Positions 1 to 7,298 of a stretch of DNA of 64,000 nucleotides are shown here, one piece after another; the stretch's first letter is position 1; each line of letters begins with the position of its first letter. A program made the position numbers and the translations under genes. Source of the DNA: Reyranella massiliensis 521 (GTDB lineage Bacteria > Pseudomonadota > Alphaproteobacteria > Reyranellales > Reyranellaceae); NCBI RefSeq assembly GCF_000312425.1, contig NZ_HE997181.1, positions 3,729,395 to 3,793,394 of the forward strand, in the 5' to 3' direction. Below the pieces are notes generated by a model. It did no database searches. It was not told where the DNA came from and worked only from the letters and a program-made list of their open reading frames with translations.

Positions 1-840
1 ATGCCGCTCTACGACGGCGTGCTGGTTACCGAGACCCGTAAACATGGGCTCGACTATGCGCGCGTGCGCATGTGGAGCTCGGTGGCCTTCATCGCCGGCA
101 CGTTCATGTGCGGCATTGCCGTCGACCGCTACGGACCGCCCTGGGTGCTCTATGTCGGCCTGGCCAGCATCGTCTTCCTCGCGCCCTTTGCTTTGCTGCT
201 GCCCGCGGCCGAGCCGAAGGCGGCCGTGGCGGCTCGTGGCCACGCCCCGGTTCGGGTCGGCGAGCTGTTGCGCCAGCGACCGTTCCTTCTCTTCCTGATG
301 GCCTGCGGTCTCTGCCAGGCCAGCCACTCCGTGCTCTACAGCTTCGGCACGCTGACCTGGCGCGGCGCCGGCATCGACGACGTCACCATCAGCCTCCTCT
401 GGGCCGAGAGCGTGGCCATCGAAATCGTGCTGATGCTGTTCGGCGGCTGGCTGCTGCAGCGGCTCGGCGTCTGCGGCCTGATCGCGCTCGGGCTCGGCGC
501 CGGCATGGTGCGCTGGACCGCCATGGCCTTCACGACCGAGCTATGGGCGCTCGTCCTGCTGCAGGCTCTGCACTCCTGCACCTTCGCCGCCTGTCATCTC
601 GGCGCCATGGCCTTCCTGCAGCGCGCCCTGCCGCCGCACGGCGCCGCCATCGGCCAGAGCCTCTATTACGCGCTGGGGACCGGCGCGACGCAGGCACTGG
701 TGTTCCAGTTCTCCGGCCTGCTCTATTCGGAATACGGCCAGCACGCCTTCCTCGGCATGACAGCCGTCAGCGCCCTCGGCATGGTGGCGCTGCTGCTGCT
801 GGCCCGCACATGGAAGGGCGGACTGTTGGTCGCCGCTTAA
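1..840 (+). CDS. MFS transporter, HcaT/PPP-like (5' truncated by window edge)
   Basis: The 279 residues visible are hydrophobic throughout, with about seven or eight membrane segments. The motif GLDYARVRMWSSVAFIAG near the N-terminus resembles the TM4-TM5 region of the phenylpropionate permease (HcaT, PPP) branch of the major facilitator superfamily, where a similar LDYGRVRLWGSVAF motif occurs. Family members are about 390-400 aa, so roughly the first 120 residues lie outside the window and the ATG at position 1 is probably internal. Members of this branch are proton-linked inner-membrane permeases; the substrate cannot be told from the sequence. The next gene starts 270 bases later in DNA of different composition, so they are unlikely to be one operon. 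Confidence 0.8.
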   Translation: MPLYDGVLVTETRKHGLDYARVRMWSSVAFIAGTFMCGIAVDRYGPPWVLYVGLASIVFLAPFALLLPAAEPKAAVAARGHAPVRVGELLRQRPFLLFLMACGLCQASHSVLYSFGTLTWRGAGIDDVTISLLWAESVAIEIVLMLFGGWLLQRLGVCGLIALGLGAGMVRWTAMAFTTELWALVLLQALHSCTFAACHLGAMAFLQRALPPHGAAIGQSLYYALGTGATQALVFQFSGLLYSEYGQHAFLGMTAVSALGMVALLLLARTWKGGLLVAA

Positions 841-1109
841 TCGTCCTCACTCTCCATTGAATAGGCAGACGTTACGCGCTGAACGCCACAGCGAAGAGAC
901 TTCATGCTGGAATGTTCATGAGCTGAAGCAGGAGCGGAAGTGATTGTCCTGGCTCCCTTCAATGGTGCGTGCCACTGGCAGATGACCGCGCCCGAATACA
1001 ACCAGTCCATTGCAAGCCGCGACCTAAGATCGCCCGCCAGTTGAAAATGCAGTTCAAATGCCACAATCTGCCAAAAACCAAATAAGACAGCGGTTGCGTG
1101 GGAGGAAAA
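841..1109. other. non-coding junction between MFS gene and AT-rich island
   Basis: No convincing gene is present here; short reading frames have neither a ribosome binding site nor recognisable protein character. Composition shifts from GC-rich to AT-richer across this stretch, so the left edge of the 1110-3264 island probably lies here. I saw no tRNA, integrase remnant or terminal repeat. Confidence 0.5.
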
Positions 1110-2171
1110 ATGGAAATGCATGGCTTGGCTCAAAGCCTACGGCAAAGAGTACCTTGGTCAGTTGCAAGTCGGATCCTCAAAGAACAACAACTGCCGAGAG
1201 GCCAAGGTTGGGACAGGACCGTCGAACGTCTATGCAGCGGTGATTATCAGGATGCCAACACCATCGCTGGCCTTCAGGCAGCCTTGCGAGAGCACATCCT
1301 CTACGGAGAAAAGCTCGTTAGAATCTATGACCTCGACGAGAAAAAGAACTCTGCAGTTGAGATTATTCAGAACGTTAAAATTAAGCAGACGTCGTTCGCG
1401 AAACGCTTTCCCGAAACCTTACCAGAAGACGAACTGACCGACACCTCAGCAGAACCTGTGCTGGTCTACGTCGAAGAAAGTGACGAAGCAGTTTCCGCGG
1501 TGTTTGCATCCGTTCGCGCCATGCAGCTGAGAGAATCAGTTCCAACTGATGAAATACCAGACGAAGCGAAGGGTATTCTTGGCAATTACGATGAGGTCGT
1601 CGGCATCAAGAATGTTCGATACGAGGCTTTTGATGTGATTTCGATCTCACGGAAATCGCCACGCGCCGTTGTGTTGATCGATCATCCGTTGGGAGCCTCC
1701 AAGGATAGCGGGGTCGCTGCCCACACGCAGATCGTCCACTGCTTCTCGAAGATCGTCGGCCAGAATATCCTTTCGCAACCCATCAATCTGTTTCCTTTGA
1801 TTAATGCGATGTATCGAGCCCGTTCAGAAGGCGTCGTAGTAGAACTCGCATTTGGAACGTCAACGGCATCGCTAAAGCACGAAAAGATGCGGCGCAAATC
1901 TTTGTGTTTGCGCGAGGAAGCCTATCACAAGGGCGGCAAGGCGGCTCTAAGCACTCCCATCGAGCCGCACCGGTTGAGCATAATCTGGAGGCGCCCTCTT
2001 GCAAGTGGCGGCAGCTCAGCACCCGAACTGAGCCTGCATACAACAACGACAATAGCTGGCTCTCCTCTCCCGGTACTATGGGAAGCTGAGATTCGGAAGT
2101 GTATCGGCGTTGACGATTTCTCGTATGTTAACTCTCGGATCGAGTACTTTCTCTCTCAGAAGAAGAAGTAG
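1110..2171 (+). CDS. uncharacterised protein, first gene of AT-rich three-gene island
   Basis: This 353-residue soluble protein has no family I recognise. An upstream GTG at 1098 would add four residues, but the ATG at 1110 has GGAGG at 1101-1105, so it was preferred; the ATG at 1116 is also possible. There are no membrane segments or signal peptide. The middle carries an acidic stretch (YVEESDEAVSAVF, about residue 125) followed by a hydrophobic strand pattern (RAVVLIDHPLG), as in an alpha/beta core. The C-terminus ends in basic residues (SQKKK). It is followed after 17 bases by the 132-residue gene and then a nuclease-like gene on the same strand, which suggests one operon. Codon use is much less GC-biased than in the flanking genes, indicating acquisition by transfer. 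The function is unknown. Confidence 0.7.
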   Translation: MEMHGLAQSLRQRVPWSVASRILKEQQLPRGQGWDRTVERLCSGDYQDANTIAGLQAALREHILYGEKLVRIYDLDEKKNSAVEIIQNVKIKQTSFAKRFPETLPEDELTDTSAEPVLVYVEESDEAVSAVFASVRAMQLRESVPTDEIPDEAKGILGNYDEVVGIKNVRYEAFDVISISRKSPRAVVLIDHPLGASKDSGVAAHTQIVHCFSKIVGQNILSQPINLFPLINAMYRARSEGVVVELAFGTSTASLKHEKMRRKSLCLREEAYHKGGKAALSTPIEPHRLSIIWRRPLASGGSSAPELSLHTTTTIAGSPLPVLWEAEIRKCIGVDDFSYVNSRIEYFLSQKKK

Positions 2172-2188
2172 CTCGCGCACAGGACCCA

Positions 2189-2587
2189 ATGAGCGTCCGG
2201 CAGATCAAGGAAGAGCTAACAACGCGTTGGCGAGATGACGCGATACTTGAGCTTTGCCTTCAGATTGTCGACCACATAGCCTCCCTTCCTCCGCAAGAAA
2301 GGCGAATGCTTACCTTCCGAAGCATGTGTCGAGCGGCGAAAAAGAGACGAGTTGACAGTGAGTTGCTTACTGCCTTGAACGTCTTGGTAAACTCTACCGT
2401 TGCGGCATTAGACGTGCACGCCTTGCTAGTAGACGAAGACCAAAGCGAGCACGAACTAGATGCACGAACTTTCGCCGAAGCAAAAGCTACTGGAGAACTC
2501 ATTCACCCGGAGACAGGGGAGTTGGTTCCTGAATTCGAGAAGCGAATAGTGCCATTCTTCGTAACATCAGAGCGGTTCGATCAGTGA
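2189..2587 (+). CDS. uncharacterised small helical protein, second gene of island
   Basis: A 132-residue acidic, mostly helical protein that I do not recognise. Residues 1-70 read as three or four amphipathic helices with a basic segment (CRAAKKRRVDSELL), compatible with an HTH-like or adaptor domain, but no defined motif is present. The C-terminal part (HPETGELVPEFEKRIVPFF) is more ordered-looking. The stop codon overlaps the GTG start of the nuclease-like gene (GTGA), so the two are probably translationally coupled and made in matched amounts, as in toxin/partner or effector/adaptor pairs. Base composition is AT-rich like its neighbours. Confidence 0.65.
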   Translation: MSVRQIKEELTTRWRDDAILELCLQIVDHIASLPPQERRMLTFRSMCRAAKKRRVDSELLTALNVLVNSTVAALDVHALLVDEDQSEHELDARTFAEAKATGELIHPETGELVPEFEKRIVPFFVTSERFDQ

Positions 2588-3264
2588 GTCAAGCCGTTCC
2601 TCAAAACCTGCACGAACTAAGACTTCTATTCGCACAAAAGCCTTCGGATAGAATTCGCCTAAACATGGTCATGGCGACAACGCATTCGGAACGCGTGTCT
2701 TGCGTTGAAGAAGCAATTGAATGGATTGGACAGGAACATACAAAAACACGACAGCACCGCCAAAATCGTGGCGAAGACGCGCTCACCACTGACATTATAA
2801 CCGACATGAAAGCGATGGGCTTTGAGGCATCGCATGACAAAGACTACGGCGGTCATGGAGATATTGTGGTCGAGTGTCGTGACCAATTCTTGTGGATTGG
2901 CGAGGCAAAAATCCACAATTCCTACGATTGGCTATTCAAGGGCTTTCAACAACTCGACACACGCTACTCGACTGGCCTACCCGGCCAAGAAGATGGGGGA
3001 TTAATTATTTTCTGCAGAGGTCCTCGCGCCGACGAGGTGATGAAGACGTGGACTGAGCACCTGAAGGAACAGAGGCCTGATGTAGAAATTAATCTTGTTG
3101 AGGGACAGCCGTTGATGCGGCGATCCCAACATGTTCACAGCGCGACTGGTCGACTTTTCAAAGTGAAGCACATTCCAATCAGCCTATATTTTGAGCCCAA
3201 GGATAAGCAACCGAGAAAGCCACGAGCCAAACGCGCATCGGTCAAAAAGCGCATAGCGGCCTAA
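2584..3264 (+). CDS. PD-(D/E)XK nuclease-like protein, third gene of island
   Basis: The 226-residue protein starts at GTG, overlapping the previous stop. Its centre has the order expected for a PD-(D/E)XK (restriction-endonuclease-fold) core: E64 in GEDALTTD, D93 in GHGDIVVE, then E107-x-K109 in WIGEAKIH, and a following helix with Q123 (FQQLDTRY). The stretch after it (GGLIIFCRG) fits the next core strand. The C-terminus is strongly basic (KPRAKRASVKKRIAA), suiting nucleic-acid binding. Such domains cut DNA in restriction, defence and repair systems. No methylase or ATPase is adjacent, so it is not a classical restriction system. Assignment to the fold is inference from motif order and spacing; which acidic residue is the first catalytic one is uncertain. 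Confidence 0.65.
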   Translation: MSQAVPQNLHELRLLFAQKPSDRIRLNMVMATTHSERVSCVEEAIEWIGQEHTKTRQHRQNRGEDALTTDIITDMKAMGFEASHDKDYGGHGDIVVECRDQFLWIGEAKIHNSYDWLFKGFQQLDTRYSTGLPGQEDGGLIIFCRGPRADEVMKTWTEHLKEQRPDVEINLVEGQPLMRRSQHVHSATGRLFKVKHIPISLYFEPKDKQPRKPRAKRASVKKRIAA

Positions 3265-3273
3265 ACTGGCCGC
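3256..3273. terminator. possible weak bidirectional hairpin
   Basis: GCGGCC and GGCCGC (6-bp arms, 3256-3261 and 3268-3273) flank a 6-base loop across the stop codon of the nuclease-like gene. The convergent aldolase gene ends at 3296. There is no T-run, so termination is only a possibility. Confidence 0.3.
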
Positions 3274-3295
3274 CGATCAGCAATACCCCACCTGT

Positions 3296-4441
3296 CTAGC
3301 GCGAGCGGCCGCGCCCCGTCACCGGCCAGATATCGACGAGCGTGTCGCCCTTCACGACGTGGTAGCTCTCGTAGAGATTGACCGTCGGGTCGCAGTGCGG
3401 CGGAGTCAGGATGACCTGCTCGGCCAGCGCCGGCGCGGCCTGGCCTTCGGGCGCGATTACCGCGAGATGCTCGTCACCCATGAAGCGGGTCGTGGCGCCA
3501 TCGACGGCGCCCTTCAGGATCATCGGCGGGCCCTTCTCGGTCGCCATGGCTTTCAAGCCGGCATCGACCGTGGCCATGCCCGGCTTGTTGGCGCTGACCA
3601 CGCGGGCGTCGATCTGCAGCGCCTGTTCGAAGGTCGGCCTGTCGAGGCCGCGCAGGTCGCAGACGTTGTAGTCGTGATCCATGAAGACGTAGGAACCGAC
3701 CTGCAGCTCCGTAAAGACGCCGAGCTTGGCATCGATGTAATGCGTGCCGGTGCCCGACCCCGTGATGATCGCCGGCTTGAGCTTCGCCGCCTCCAGCTTG
3801 GCGAGGATGCCCTTCAGGTATTCCGTGCGCTCCTCGATTTCGGCCTTGCGCTGGGCGAAGTCGACGATGTGCTGATGGCGGCCGCAATAGAACTGCACGC
3901 CGGCATACTTCAGCGACTTGTGCTTTGCGATCTGCTGCACGAGTTCGACGGCGGCGTCGGGGCTGGCCACGCCGGTGCGATGAATGCCGGGATCGATATC
4001 GACGATGACCGCCAGCGGCTTGCCGGCTTTGGCCGCGGCGTTTGCAAGTGCCTCGACATTGGCGGGGTGATCGACCACCACCATGAGGTCGGATACTTCG
4101 CCGTTCAGCTTCATCAGCCGGTCGATCGCCTGCGGCGTCACCACGGGCGACGTGATGTGCAGGCTCTGGATGCCCGCCTCGCCCAGCGCCTCGGCCTCGC
4201 CCAGCTTGGCGCAGCAAACGCCCAGCGCGCCGGCCGCGATCTGGCGGCGAGCGATGTCGGCCGACTTGTGGGTCTTGGAATGCGGACGCAACTTCACATT
4301 GTGCGCGTTGGCGAAGGACGCCATCTCCGCAATGTTGCGGTCGAGCATTTCGAGGTCGAGCACCAGCGCGGGCGTATTCAGCGAGCGTCGCGAGCCCTGC
4401 TGGCCGATCAGGTGTCCGTGCAGTCGTTGCGCTTCGCTCAT
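3296..4441 (-). CDS. D-threonine aldolase / D-serine dehydratase-like PLP enzyme (DSD1 family)
   Basis: The 381-residue protein has the fold-type III (alanine-racemase-like) PLP domain at the N-terminus: NTPALVLDLEMLDRNI, then RPHSKTHKS with the PLP lysine at about K56, and further on the glycine-rich ITGSGTGTHY phosphate-binding part. The C-terminus has the PPHCDPTVNLY motif, whose His and Cys bind the metal in D-threonine aldolases, 3-hydroxy-D-aspartate aldolases and eukaryotic-type D-serine dehydratases. The likely reaction is cleavage or dehydration of a D-beta-hydroxy amino acid in the cytoplasm; the precise substrate is open. The start ATG at 4441 overlaps the stop of the upstream SDR gene (ATGA), so the two form an operon. 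A longer open frame reaches to 5383 but is only the antisense-phase shadow of the SDR gene. Confidence 0.85.
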   Translation of the reverse strand: MSEAQRLHGHLIGQQGSRRSLNTPALVLDLEMLDRNIAEMASFANAHNVKLRPHSKTHKSADIARRQIAAGALGVCCAKLGEAEALGEAGIQSLHITSPVVTPQAIDRLMKLNGEVSDLMVVVDHPANVEALANAAAKAGKPLAVIVDIDPGIHRTGVASPDAAVELVQQIAKHKSLKYAGVQFYCGRHQHIVDFAQRKAEIEERTEYLKGILAKLEAAKLKPAIITGSGTGTHYIDAKLGVFTELQVGSYVFMDHDYNVCDLRGLDRPTFEQALQIDARVVSANKPGMATVDAGLKAMATEKGPPMILKGAVDGATTRFMGDEHLAVIAPEGQAAPALAEQVILTPPHCDPTVNLYESYHVVKGDTLVDIWPVTGRGRSR

Positions 4442-5316
4442 TTCCGATTGTCTCCAGGCTGAAGAGTGCGGACGACCATGGCATCGCCGGTCGTGCCGCG
4501 ATTGACGCCGGCGCTTTTCATGAAGGTGGCGTCCTTGCCGGTGCCCCAGAGCGCGATGCCCTGGGCCAGCAGACCGCCATCCACCTTGATGGTCTCGCCG
4601 GTGATGAAACGCGCCTCGTCGGAACACAGGAAGGTTGCGACATCGGCGATATGCTCGGGTTCGCCCCGGTCCGGCCAGGGCTGCTGGCCGAACTGCTTCT
4701 CGTACTTCTCCGGGCGCCCGCGATGAACAAGCGGCGTGGATATCACACCCGGCGCAATGCCGACCACCCGGATGCGGTCCGGGCCGAGTTCCGCCGCCAC
4801 ATTGTCGATCAGGCTGATGCAGGCCGCCTTGGCCGCCGAATAGGCATGGCTGCCGCCACCGCCAATCATGCCGGCAATCGACGCCGTAACCAGGATTACG
4901 CCGCCATTCCCATGCTTCTTCATCGCCAGCGACGCATGCTTCATGCCGAGGAACACGGATCGCGTCAGGACGGCGAACGTGTAGTCCCAGTCCTCGACGC
5001 TGGTTTCGGCAATCGGCCCGAACGCGCCACCGACACCGGCATTGAGATAGGCAATATCGAGCCGGCCGAAACGCTTTTCCGCCTCGGCCACCGTCGCCGC
5101 CACGTCGGCTTCCTTGGCGACGTCGCAGCGCACGAAGGCAATCGTATCGCCGTGGCCCTGCGCCCTTGCGACAGCGAGAGTCTCCTGGCCGTTGGCTTCG
5201 TTGAGATCGGCGACGACCACCTTCGCGCCTTCGCCCAGAAAACGCATCACGGTCGCGCGGCCCATGCCGCTCGCGCCGCCGGTGACGATCGCAACCTTGC
5301 CTGCCAGTCGTTTCAT
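4438..5316 (-). CDS. SDR family oxidoreductase
   Basis: A 292-residue classical short-chain dehydrogenase/reductase. The cofactor motif TGGASGMGRA (about residues 12-21), the LNAG segment (YLNAGVGGAFG), a catalytic Ser in TASIAG and Y-x3-K in AYSAAKAA are all present, and the C-terminus has the ITGETIKVDGG signature. It should oxidise or reduce a secondary alcohol or ketone with NAD(P)(H). ATG at 5316 was chosen because GGAGGG lies 10 bases upstream; an in-frame ATG at 5340 has no such site. It is co-transcribed with the aldolase-like gene downstream (ATGA overlap), so its product may handle a hydroxy- or keto-acid linked to that reaction. The C-terminal tail of about 35 residues past the usual SDR end is unusual. 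Confidence 0.9.
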   Translation of the reverse strand: MKRLAGKVAIVTGGASGMGRATVMRFLGEGAKVVVADLNEANGQETLAVARAQGHGDTIAFVRCDVAKEADVAATVAEAEKRFGRLDIAYLNAGVGGAFGPIAETSVEDWDYTFAVLTRSVFLGMKHASLAMKKHGNGGVILVTASIAGMIGGGGSHAYSAAKAACISLIDNVAAELGPDRIRVVGIAPGVISTPLVHRGRPEKYEKQFGQQPWPDRGEPEHIADVATFLCSDEARFITGETIKVDGGLLAQGIALWGTGKDATFMKSAGVNRGTTGDAMVVRTLQPGDNRK

Positions 5317-5400
5317 TCCCGTTTCGCCCTCCGATGCCATGGTGGTGTTGCACACGTCGCCGGGCAAGCCTAGCGTTTCGCAAATGCGCGGGAGGACACG

Positions 5401-6510
5401 ATGAAGTTCGGCCTGTTCTACGAGATCTCGATTCCGCGTCCCTGGACGCCGGAGAAAGAGCGCACCGTCTACAACAACTGCCTTGAACAGGTGAAGCTGG
5501 CCGACGAGCTGGGCTTCGACCATGTCTGGGCGGTCGAGCACCACTTCCTCGAAGAGTATTCGCACTGCTCCGCGCCGGAGCTGTTCCTGACCGCCTGCGC
5601 CGTGCTGACCAAACGCATCCAGGTCGGACACGGCATCGTGGTCTGCGTGCCGGAGTTCAACCATCCCATCAAGATCGCCGAGCGCACGGCCACGCTCGAC
5701 CTGCTGTCGGGTGGCCGCCTGCATGTCGGCACCGGACGGTCCGCGACCTGGACCGAGCTGGGCGGCTTTGGCGCCAACCCCGACACGACCAAGAAGAGCT
5801 GGGACGAGTTCGTACGCTGCCTGCCCAAGATGTGGATGCAGGAAACCTTCTCGTATCAGGGCGAGTTCTGGTCGATGCCGGAGCGCACCATTCTGCCCAA
5901 GCCCTACCAGAAGCCGCATCCGCCGATGTGGGTCGCCGTGACCAGTCCCGGCACCGAGATCGACGCCGCCGACCGCGGATTGGGCAGCCTGGGCCTCTCC
6001 TTCGCGGGCTTCGAGGAGCAGGAGAAGAAGATCAAGGAGTATCGCCGCCGCATCCAGAGCTGCGAGCCGGTCGGCGCCTTCGTGAACGAGCAGGTCGCCA
6101 CCACCAACTTTCTGTTCTGTCACGAGGACGAGAAGACCGGCGTCGAGATGGGCAAGAAGCTCGGCAATACCTTCAACTATCTCGCCACGCAGCTCATCTC
6201 GACGCGCGAGGTCTATTCCTCGCCGTCGTACCAGTCGCTCGGCCTGCTGCCGGCGCTGCGACGCGCCGCCACCGGCCCCGATGCCAGCGAACAGCAGACC
6301 GAAGGCATGGCCTATGGCGATCCGGCCCGCATCATCCGCGCCGTCAAGAAATGGGAATCGCTCGGCGTCGACTGCATCAACTTCATCCTGAACGCCAACG
6401 AAGTCGTGCCGCAGGATCAGGTGATGGCGAGCCTGCGTCTGTTCGCCAAGGAAGTGATGCCGCACTTCGCCAAGAAACCCGGCCATGTGGCCGCCGCGGC
6501 GGGAGAGTAA
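5401..6510 (+). CDS. LLM class flavin-dependent oxidoreductase (luciferase-like monooxygenase)
   Basis: This 369-residue protein belongs to the bacterial luciferase-like TIM-barrel family, which uses reduced FMN (or F420) and oxygen to oxidise small organic substrates. Family markers seen are MKFGLFYEISIPRP at the N-terminus, the VWAVEHHFLEEYS segment, VGHGIVVCVPEFNHP, ERTATLDLLSGGRLHVGTGR and YQKPHPPMWVA. Length is typical. It lies divergent to the SDR/aldolase pair, with 84 bases between the starts. The acetoacetate-decarboxylase-like gene begins two bases after its stop, so the two are co-expressed. No flavin reductase is adjacent, so reduced flavin must come from elsewhere. The substrate cannot be inferred. 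Confidence 0.9.
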   Translation: MKFGLFYEISIPRPWTPEKERTVYNNCLEQVKLADELGFDHVWAVEHHFLEEYSHCSAPELFLTACAVLTKRIQVGHGIVVCVPEFNHPIKIAERTATLDLLSGGRLHVGTGRSATWTELGGFGANPDTTKKSWDEFVRCLPKMWMQETFSYQGEFWSMPERTILPKPYQKPHPPMWVAVTSPGTEIDAADRGLGSLGLSFAGFEEQEKKIKEYRRRIQSCEPVGAFVNEQVATTNFLFCHEDEKTGVEMGKKLGNTFNYLATQLISTREVYSSPSYQSLGLLPALRRAATGPDASEQQTEGMAYGDPARIIRAVKKWESLGVDCINFILNANEVVPQDQVMASLRLFAKEVMPHFAKKPGHVAAAAGE

Positions 6511-6512
6511 TC

Positions 6513-7283
6513 ATGCCCCTCTACGGATCGCTCGACATCACGCAGTCGCCCGCCCGCCTGCCGACGCTCGCCAATCTCGACACTGAGGCCTGGACCTTGC
6601 CCAAGGCCGAGATGATACAGCTCCTGATCGAGGTGCCGCGCACGACGACAGAAAGTCTGCTGCCGAAGGCGATGCACCCCGCGTTGCCCTCCTACGTGGC
6701 TCTCGCCGTCACGAAATATCCGGAGAGCCCGGTCGGCCCGTTCAATCTCGCGGTGCTGCGTCTCGGCAGCCGGGCTGGCGCCCATCCCCGCGGCTTCCTG
6801 CTGGGGGCGATTGCGAGCAGCCCGGCCGCGGCAGAGGCGCTGCGCACGCGCTGGGGTTTCCCGGTCGAGGTCGGCGAAGTTAAATTCCTGCGCCGCCACG
6901 ACCGCATCATCGGCACGGCGAAGAAGGACGGCCGGACGGTCCTCGACTGCGCCCTGGTCGATCCGCAGCCGGTGGCCGGCAGCGACGTGCAGTACATCAA
7001 CTGGGTGACGGCAGCGAACGCGCCGCTCGACGGCCAAACCCAGCCGATGCTGATCCAGGTCGACCCCAAGTACACCTTCTACAAGGCCGAGCGCGGCAAG
7101 CCGCAGGTCTCGACCTTCGAGGCCGCGGCCTGGCATGCGCCCGACGTAACGCTCGCCGAGCCGATCATCGGCACCTGCTGCACCGTCGACACCGACCTGC
7201 CGCGGATCCGCTTCGTGATGGATCCGCTGAAGCCGGTGTTCCAGGGCACGCGCCGCATCCGGGAATCGCGGGCCGACGAATAG
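6513..7283 (+). CDS. acetoacetate decarboxylase (ADC)-fold protein
   Basis: A 256-residue protein with the ADC-family signature PESPVGPFNLAVLRLG (residues 70-85) and the strand HPRGFLLGAIASS. In true acetoacetate decarboxylases an adjacent Lys-Lys pair follows the Phe-Pro of this region; here the equivalent position reads GFPVEVGEVKF (Val118-Glu119), so the Schiff-base lysine appears to be missing. The protein may therefore be an ADC-like hydratase, aldolase or binding protein rather than a decarboxylase. It is directly downstream of the luciferase-like gene (2-base gap) and convergent with the feruloyl-CoA synthase gene, 15 bases away. The alignment of the lysine site was made by eye. Confidence 0.75.
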   Translation: MPLYGSLDITQSPARLPTLANLDTEAWTLPKAEMIQLLIEVPRTTTESLLPKAMHPALPSYVALAVTKYPESPVGPFNLAVLRLGSRAGAHPRGFLLGAIASSPAAAEALRTRWGFPVEVGEVKFLRRHDRIIGTAKKDGRTVLDCALVDPQPVAGSDVQYINWVTAANAPLDGQTQPMLIQVDPKYTFYKAERGKPQVSTFEAAAWHAPDVTLAEPIIGTCCTVDTDLPRIRFVMDPLKPVFQGTRRIRESRADE

Positions 7284-7298
7284 TCGGCCGGCCAATTC

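Noticed and set aside
841..1109. tRNA or integration site at the left edge of the AT-rich island
   Set aside because: No cloverleaf, integrase fragment or flanking direct repeat could be found by reading both edges.
4438..6486. 682-codon minus frame joining the SDR to a long upstream extension
   Set aside because: The first 390 codons are antisense to the luciferase-like gene; the SDR has its own start and ribosome site at 5316.
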